From Treponema sp. (GTDB lineage Bacteria; Spirochaetota; Spirochaetia; Treponematales; Breznakiellaceae), in contig JAITAN010000031.1 in assembly GCA_031284105.1 (NCBI GenBank), positions 1-9,258 on the forward strand: a DNA stretch of 9,258 nt, written 5' to 3'. Below the pieces are notes generated by a model. It saw only the letters and a program-made list of their open reading frames with translations. It did not search any database and was not told where the DNA came from. A program made the position numbers and the translations under genes. Below are positions 5,637 through 9,258 of the stretch, piece after piece; positions within the stretch are counted from its first letter, which is position 1, and every line of letters begins with the position of its first letter.

Positions 5637-6101
5637 ATGCGCCCTTTTCGTCATTTCTATCAGAACGGGATCCGTTTCTCTTGTACCCGCTGTTCCGCGT
5701 GCTGCCGTTATGAAAGCGGTTTTGTGTTTCTCTCTGATGATGATCTCATGCGGCTCGTCAATGCCCTGAATCTCCCGCGGCATGAGATGGAATCGCTCTA
5801 CTGTACGTGGGTTCCATCAGGAACGATAGACCGTTTATCTCTCAAAGAAAAGCCCAATCTCGACTGTATCTTCTGGGACAACGGTTGTTCCGTATACGAA
5901 AGCAGACCCTTGCAGTGCAGAACGTTTCCTTTCTGGGATTCGATACTCGCGAGCGCCGGCGCATGGGAACGAGTTGCAAAAGACTGTCCGGGCATGGGGC
6001 AAGGGACGTTTTACTCTTTTGATGAAATCGAGAACATGGCGAAACAGGGAAACGCGCGGACGCTTATTCAAAGAAGGCGAAATACAGGTCGCGCTCTATG
6101 A
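5637..6101 (+). CDS. YkgJ-type cysteine cluster protein (putative metal or Fe-S binding)
   Basis: 154 residues from ATG 5637. The cysteine pattern is that of the YkgJ/UPF0153 family: CTRCSACC (Cys16, 19, 22, 23), then CIFWDNGCSVYESRPLQCR (Cys77, 84, 94) followed by TFPFW (96-100), and Cys117 in KDCPG. In the family these residues are thought to bind zinc or an iron-sulfur cluster; the role is not established, and some relatives sit beside protein-modification or flagellar genes. The frame is open far upstream within the hydrolase gene, but family similarity begins at FSCTRCSACC, so 5637 is the sensible start. It begins eight bases after the hydrolase stop and ends in an ATGA overlap with the next small gene, placing it at the head of a tight cluster leading to mltG. 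Confidence 0.88.
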   Translation: MRPFRHFYQNGIRFSCTRCSACCRYESGFVFLSDDDLMRLVNALNLPRHEMESLYCTWVPSGTIDRLSLKEKPNLDCIFWDNGCSVYESRPLQCRTFPFWDSILASAGAWERVAKDCPGMGQGTFYSFDEIENMAKQGNARTLIQRRRNTGRAL

Positions 6102-6325
6102 TAGGCGAACCCATTGTTTCTTTAACAGAGCAGGAAATGAGAGCCTTGTTTATAAGGCTCAAGGGGATAGAATTGGGGGTTCCGTCTGCATCCGGCGGAC
6201 TTTCACCGGTGGAACAGGCGTTTCTGATGAAAATTGAAAAATCATTGTACCGGAATCTTTCTATTCACGAAGCGGAACGTTTGCTGCATGAAATTACAAG
6301 AGATGCGGGTAAGCAGATAAGGTAA
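6098..6325 (+). CDS. Small protein of unknown function between ykgJ-like gene and mltG
   Basis: 75 residues, no recognised domain. It is mostly predicted helix: LTEQEMRALFIRLKGIEL at 9-26, a Gly/Ser/Pro turn (GVPSASGGLSP, 27-37), then VEQAFLMKIEKSLYRNLSIHEAERLLHEI (38-66). There is no signal or membrane segment and no Cys. It is probably a real gene because its ATG overlaps the upstream stop (ATGA at 6098) and its TAA overlaps the mltG ATG (TAATG at 6325), the spacing of a translationally coupled operon. An internal ATG at 6137, preceded by CAGGAA, is an alternative start that would give a 62-residue product. The function could relate to its neighbours but nothing in the sequence shows this. 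Confidence 0.65.
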   Translation: MIGEPIVSLTEQEMRALFIRLKGIELGVPSASGGLSPVEQAFLMKIEKSLYRNLSIHEAERLLHEITRDAGKQIR

Positions 6326-7353
6326 TGCGGATAAATATCATAAAACTCATCATAGTTATTGTTATCCTTATGGGTATTCTTGCCGTTCTTGCGGGAGTAG
6401 TCATCATGGTAGTTGCGGGAGAACTCAACAAAGCGCCCGCAGCCGCTCAAGGCGAGGCGGTTTTCGAGGTGAAGCCCGGGGAGTCCCTCCGTTCCGTAGG
6501 GAGAAGGCTTGAGAATGAAGGCGTCATCAAAAGCAGGTATTTCTGGTACGTGGTGAACAAAATAGATAAAGATGTTATAAAAGCCGGTACCTATACGATA
6601 CCGCTTCCCGCAACCCAGTTTGAAATACACAACATTCTGGAGACCGGACAGCAAGCCCTTATAAAAGTTACTATTCCCGAAGGAGAAACGCTTGCCGAAA
6701 CCGCGTTGCTGTTTGATGAAGCCGGTATCTGCACGGAAGAAGCCTTTTTGAAAGCCGCCTCGGACAAGGAAATACTGGAAACGTTCCACATTCCTGCCGA
6801 AACGTTGGAAGGCTATCTCTTCCCCGATACCTATCTTTTTCAAGAAAACTATGAGGCGGAAAAGGTAGTGCGCGTCATGGCCGGTACTTTTTTCAAACGG
6901 CTCTCTGAAATTACCGATGTTGATTCCCTTACGCCCGAAGAACTGTTTGAAAAGGTAACGCTCGCTTCCATTGTGGAGCGCGAGTACCGCATTGCGGACG
7001 AAGCGCCGCTCATGGCAGGGGTGTTTTACAACCGCCTCAATATCAACATGGCACTGCAATCGTGCGCCACAGTCGAATATATCATCACCGAGATTCAGCA
7101 TAAACCGCATCCGGAAGTCATCAGTATCAGGGATACCGAAATTAACAATCCGTACAATACCTACATAAACAGAGAGCTGCCGCCCGGACCCATTGCCGCG
7201 CCGGGGTTAACCGCGCTTTCTGCGGTCTTCAATCCAACCCCAAGCGATTATCTCTATTTCAGGCTCATCGATCCGGATGCGGGCAAGCATTATTTCTCAA
7301 CGACATTTGATGATCATATCAAGGCGGGAAAGCTGTACGTGAAAAGAAAATAA
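6325..7353 (+). CDS. mltG: Endolytic murein transglycosylase MltG
   Basis: 342 residues, normal for the family (YceG). MltG is an inner-membrane enzyme that cuts nascent peptidoglycan inside the glycan strand to end its growth. A single N-terminal membrane helix (about 5-31, IIKLIIVIVILMGILAVLAG) anchors it. The region that follows is LysM-like (VKPGESLRSVGRRLENEGVI, 49-68). The YceG domain has VTIPEGETL (115-123), LEGYLFPDTY (161-170), the catalytic motif TLASIVERE with Glu218, and NNPYNTY...LPPGPIAAPG (274-294). At 244-252 the motif usually read LQTDPTVxY is LQSCATVEY, so Cys247 replaces the usual Asp. The start overlaps the preceding TAA by one base with AAGG just upstream. No terminator hairpin follows the stop. 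Confidence 0.95.
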   Translation: MRINIIKLIIVIVILMGILAVLAGVVIMVVAGELNKAPAAAQGEAVFEVKPGESLRSVGRRLENEGVIKSRYFWYVVNKIDKDVIKAGTYTIPLPATQFEIHNILETGQQALIKVTIPEGETLAETALLFDEAGICTEEAFLKAASDKEILETFHIPAETLEGYLFPDTYLFQENYEAEKVVRVMAGTFFKRLSEITDVDSLTPEELFEKVTLASIVEREYRIADEAPLMAGVFYNRLNINMALQSCATVEYIITEIQHKPHPEVISIRDTEINNPYNTYINRELPPGPIAAPGLTALSAVFNPTPSDYLYFRLIDPDAGKHYFSTTFDDHIKAGKLYVKRK

Positions 7354-7361
7354 AAAAAGAC

Positions 7362-7399
7362 TTGACGCCCTTGACAATACCATATACACTGATATTTAT
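7362..7399 (+). promoter_or_regulatory. Promoter region of the sugar ABC ATPase gene
   Basis: Two -35 elements lie nine bases apart: TTGACG (7362-7367), 17 bases before TACACT (7385-7390), and a perfect TTGACA (7371-7376), 16 bases before TATTTA (7393-7398). Transcription from these would start between about 7397 and 7406 and give a leader of about 50-60 bases that includes the palindrome CCCCGGGG (7411-7418) and the GAGGAG ribosome site. I cannot choose between the two pairs. Confidence 0.5.
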
Positions 7400-7456
7400 A
7401 TATAGAATAACCCCGGGGCTTACATAATGGTAATCTTTGGGGATGAGGAGGCTGTA

Positions 7457-8560
7457 ATGGCTAAAGTAGAATTGAAAGGTATCGGTAAAGTCTATGACGG
7501 CGGCGTGCGTGCGGTAGATAATGCCAATATCGTGATCGAGGACAAAGAATTTGTCGTTTTTGTCGGTCCTTCAGGATGTGGAAAATCAACAACGCTCCGC
7601 ATGATTGCAGGTTTGGAAGACATCTCCGAAGGCGAGCTGTACATCGACAGCGAGCTTATGAATCAGGTGCCGCCCAAAGATAGGAATATCGCTATGGTGT
7701 TCCAGAATTACGCTTTGTATCCGCATATGACGGTATATGAAAACATGGCGTTCGGACTTCGTATTAAGAAAGTACCCAAGGATGAAATCGACCGCCGCGT
7801 ACGCGAAGCCGCGAGAACATTGGATATTGAACAATTTCTGGAACGCAAACCCAAGGCATTGTCGGGCGGTCAGCGTCAGCGCGTTGCGGTAGGACGCGCC
7901 ATTGTCCGTAACCCCAAGGTATTTCTCTTTGACGAACCGTTGTCAAACCTTGATGCAAAACTTCGCGTAACCATGCGTAAAGAACTTTCCGAACTCCATC
8001 TTAAACTCAACGCCACCATGATCTACGTTACCCACGACCAGGTGGAAGCCATGACTATGGCGAGTAAGATCGTTGTTATGAAAGACGGCAAGGTGCAGCA
8101 GATCGGCGCGCCGTTGCAGTTGTACTACGAACCGGTCAACAAGTTTGTCGCAGGCTTCATAGGCTCTCCGCCCATGAACTTCCTGTCCGTTAAAGTGGCG
8201 GATAAAGGCGGCTCTATTGTACTTCAAGAAGAAACCTTTGAAATCAAACCCGCGCAGAATCATGTCGATGCTCTCAAGAAATACATCGGCAAAGAGGTTT
8301 TCTTTGGCATCCGCCCGGAAGATCTGCTTTTCTGTGAGAATCCCGCTGCCGAGAACAACCTAGCGCTCAAGATCAGCGTGATTGAACCGCTCGGCGCGGA
8401 CATTCACCTGTGGCTCACAAGCGGCGATCAGCCGCTCGTTGCCCGTACCGAAGCTCATTACGTCTTCAAAGTCGGCGATACGGTCAACTTTACCCCGCGT
8501 CTGGACAAAGCCCGGTACTTCGACAAGGAAACCGAGTTCTCTATTCTTGCGGCCGAATGA
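7457..8560 (+). CDS. ugpC: Sugar ABC transporter ATP-binding subunit, UgpC/MsmK/MalK type
   Basis: 367 residues, the normal length of the carbohydrate-importer ATPases that pair with two permeases. Walker A is GPSGCGKS (37-44), the Q-loop VFQNYALYPH (Gln83), the signature LSGGQ (135-139), Walker B VFLFDEP (155-161, catalytic Glu160), the D-loop SNLD and the H-loop VTHDQ (His193). From about 235 a TOBE/MalK-type regulatory region follows, with FIGSPPMNF (about 225-233) and FFGIRPEDL (about 279-287). The ATG at 7457 has GAGGAG six bases upstream; an in-frame ATG at 7427 without an RBS would add ten residues and is less likely. No permease or binding-protein gene is adjacent, and it has its own promoter, so it probably serves several sugar importers encoded elsewhere, as MsmK does in streptococci. 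The gene name marks the family and does not claim glycerol-3-phosphate as substrate. Confidence 0.94.
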   Translation: MAKVELKGIGKVYDGGVRAVDNANIVIEDKEFVVFVGPSGCGKSTTLRMIAGLEDISEGELYIDSELMNQVPPKDRNIAMVFQNYALYPHMTVYENMAFGLRIKKVPKDEIDRRVREAARTLDIEQFLERKPKALSGGQRQRVAVGRAIVRNPKVFLFDEPLSNLDAKLRVTMRKELSELHLKLNATMIYVTHDQVEAMTMASKIVVMKDGKVQQIGAPLQLYYEPVNKFVAGFIGSPPMNFLSVKVADKGGSIVLQEETFEIKPAQNHVDALKKYIGKEVFFGIRPEDLLFCENPAAENNLALKISVIEPLGADIHLWLTSGDQPLVARTEAHYVFKVGDTVNFTPRLDKARYFDKETEFSILAAE

Positions 8561-8594
8561 GGAAGCAGCGCGGAACCGGTTTTAATAAAAAGCC

Positions 8595-8629
8595 CCCGCC
8601 GCAGAGTGTGCAAGCAAGCTTGCGGCGGG
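8595..8629. terminator. GC-rich stem-loop after the ABC ATPase gene
   Basis: CCCGCCGCA (8595-8603) pairs perfectly with TGCGGCGGG (8621-8629) around a 17-base loop. An alternative small hairpin GCAAGC-AA-GCTTGC (8610-8623) competes with it. The T-run lies on the minus side (GGGCTTTTT when read on the minus strand), and nothing T-rich follows on the plus strand, so it fits the terminator rule better for minus-strand transcription. It may still slow or end the ATPase transcript or protect its 3' end. Confidence 0.45.
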
Positions 8630-8632
8630 TCG

Positions 8633-8662
8633 CCGCGCTTCAGGTAAGCGCGCGGATTGCAA
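8633..8662 (+). repeat. Left copy of a direct repeat flanking the 11-mer repeat gene
   Basis: CCGCGCTTCAGG (8633-8644), ten bases, then GATTGCAA (8655-8662). The same two blocks recur with an eight-base gap at 9147-9174 on the other side of the gene. In this copy CGCGCTT (8634-8640) also pairs with AAGCGCG (8646-8652) to form a hairpin upstream of the ribosome site. Confidence 0.5.
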
Positions 8663-8693
8663 GAAAGAAATAAACAAATAAGGAGATTATGAA

Positions 8694-9134
8694 ATGACAT
8701 TTGCCGAAAGAATGAAGGAGTTTGCGTCAAGGGCCGGCGATGCGGTGCAGGATTTTGCATCCAAAGCCGGCGATACGGCGCAAGACATAGGGGCCAAAGG
8801 GCTGCAAGCGTCAAAAGAATTGATTAGTAAAGCCGGCGATACGGCGCAAGACATAGGGGCCAAAGGGCTGCAAGCGTCAAAAGAATTGATCAGTAAAGTG
8901 GGAGATACGGCCCAGGATATTGGAGAGAAAGGGAAACTGACCCTTGAAATTAAAAGACTCGAATTCAAGGCGCAGAAACTCACGACCCAGTTGGGAGCGG
9001 AAGTATATACCGCGCTTGTTGAACAGAAACTTTCCGCCGTAAGTTCCTCAACGCCCGCGATACAGGATATTATCCAAGAGATCACTACGCTCCAACACGA
9101 GATAGACAAGAAAGAAGCGGAATTGAAAGATTGA
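8694..9134 (+). CDS. Small amphipathic 11-mer repeat protein (LEA/phasin-like), coiled-coil tail
   Basis: 146 residues, highly charged, with no Cys and no signal peptide. Residues about 13-78 are a run of 11-residue units: RAGDAVQDFAS, KAGDTAQDIGA, KGLQASKELIS, KAGDTAQDIGA, KGLQASKELIS, KVGDTAQDIGE. Such 11-mers form amphipathic helices in group-3 LEA proteins, apolipoprotein-like and phasin-like proteins, which coat membranes, granules or unfolded proteins. The rest (about 79-146: LTLEIKRLEFKAQKLTTQLG, then IQDIIQEITTLQHEIDKKEAEL) looks like two helices of a coiled coil around a conserved-looking GAEVYTAL. I know no experimentally defined family for it; a stress-protective or surface-coating role is inference. 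ATG 8694 has AGGAG eight bases upstream. A two-codon frame ATG-AAA-TGA (8689-8697) overlaps the start. The DNA repeats are nearly identical, so the expansion is recent. Confidence 0.8.
   Translation: MTFAERMKEFASRAGDAVQDFASKAGDTAQDIGAKGLQASKELISKAGDTAQDIGAKGLQASKELISKVGDTAQDIGEKGKLTLEIKRLEFKAQKLTTQLGAEVYTALVEQKLSAVSSSTPAIQDIIQEITTLQHEIDKKEAELKD
8763..8936 (+). repeat. In-gene tandem repeat of 66 bp (two copies plus a diverged partial)
   Basis: Copies at 8763-8828 and 8829-8894 differ by one base (ATTAGT versus ATCAGT near their ends). A diverged partial third copy starts at 8895 and runs about 42 bases. Sixty-six bases encode 22 residues, that is two 11-mers, so copy-number change keeps both the reading frame and the helix phase. 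Confidence 0.9.
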
Positions 9135-9146
9135 AAAAGCAATAGG

Positions 9147-9174
9147 CCGCGCTTCAGGGCCGCGTAGATTGCAA
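9147..9174 (+). repeat. Right copy of the direct repeat flanking the 11-mer repeat gene
   Basis: CCGCGCTTCAGG (9147-9158), eight bases, then GATTGCAA (9167-9174), matching 8633-8662. It lies 12 bases after the stop of the repeat-protein gene. The two copies enclose that gene almost exactly. Confidence 0.5.
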
Positions 9175-9198
9175 CACATAAACGCATACTAACAAAAA

Positions 9199-9217
9199 GC
9201 CCCGCCATAGGCGGGGC
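9199..9217. terminator. Strong stem-loop terminator, probably bidirectional
   Basis: GCCCCGCC (9199-9206), loop ATA, and GGCGGGGC (9210-9217) form a perfect 8-bp GC stem. Read on the minus strand it is followed directly by TTTTTG, a classic Rho-independent terminator. Read on the plus strand the T-run (ATTTTT, 9223-9228) comes five bases after the stem, so it may also end the repeat-protein transcript. The better fit on the minus strand suggests a convergent gene entering from the right edge; a minus frame ending NAEASI-stop at 9227 is possible but too short to call. Confidence 0.7.
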
Positions 9218-9258
9218 GTACTATTTTTAGATGGAGGCTTCGGCGTTAGTTCTACTCT

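Noticed and set aside
6265..7110. Long minus-strand open frame of 281 codons opposite mltG
   Set aside because: It is antisense to an intact, clearly conserved mltG, has no recognisable domain, and its composition is what a complemented coding strand gives.
9227..9258. End of a minus-strand gene (last residues NAEASI before a TAA)
   Set aside because: Only about ten codons are visible; the only support is the adjacent minus-facing terminator.

Overview
The window reads as ordinary bacterial chromosome: closely packed, mostly plus-strand genes of about 50% G+C, plus an AT-rich toxin-antitoxin edge and one long repeat-filled gap. The mix of proteins (YchF, a stand-alone cyclic-nucleotide-type domain, a YfiF-like SpoU methyltransferase, TatD, a YkgJ-type cysteine cluster protein, MltG, a UgpC/MsmK-type ATPase) looks to me like a spirochaete, perhaps a gut Treponema relative. 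That is inference from protein flavour; no 16S or other decisive marker is present.

Layout. 1-361 (minus strand): the start of a MazF/PemK toxin running off the left edge, its overlapping antitoxin, and a promoter whose -10/start region lies on a perfect 15-bp inverted repeat. 476-3826 (plus): ychF, a cNMP-domain protein, a YfiF-like RNA methyltransferase and tatD. The first three are tightly spaced or overlapping; tatD follows after about 100 bp. 3827-4677: no convincing gene. It holds two tandem arrays built on the same 21-bp period, one of simple 21-mers (3837-4066) and one of 42-bp dimers (4126-4335), then about 340 bp that I cannot assign. 4687-7353 (plus): an alpha/beta hydrolase, a YkgJ-type protein, a 75-residue unknown and mltG, the last three joined by 4-base and 1-base overlaps. 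7362-8560: a promoter and an orphan sugar-ABC ATPase of the UgpC/MsmK type. 8595-9217: GC-rich hairpins flanking a small protein made of 11-residue amphipathic repeats and a coiled-coil-like tail.

How the genes fit together. The left block is mostly ribosome- and nucleic-acid-linked housekeeping (YchF on ribosomes, SpoU on RNA, TatD on nucleic acids). mltG sets glycan strand ends in the cell wall. The ATPase has no permease or binding protein beside it, so it probably energises sugar transporters encoded elsewhere.

Most interesting points: (1) the paired 21-bp-period arrays and the hybrid unit that links them; (2) three genes (ychF, hydrolase, ykgJ-like) whose -10 box ends 6-7 bases before the ATG with no Shine-Dalgarno, which predicts leaderless mRNAs; (3) the 11-mer repeat protein with a nearly perfect 66-bp internal duplication; (4) a cyclic-nucleotide domain without its phosphate-binding arginine and an MltG with Cys at a usually acidic motif position.
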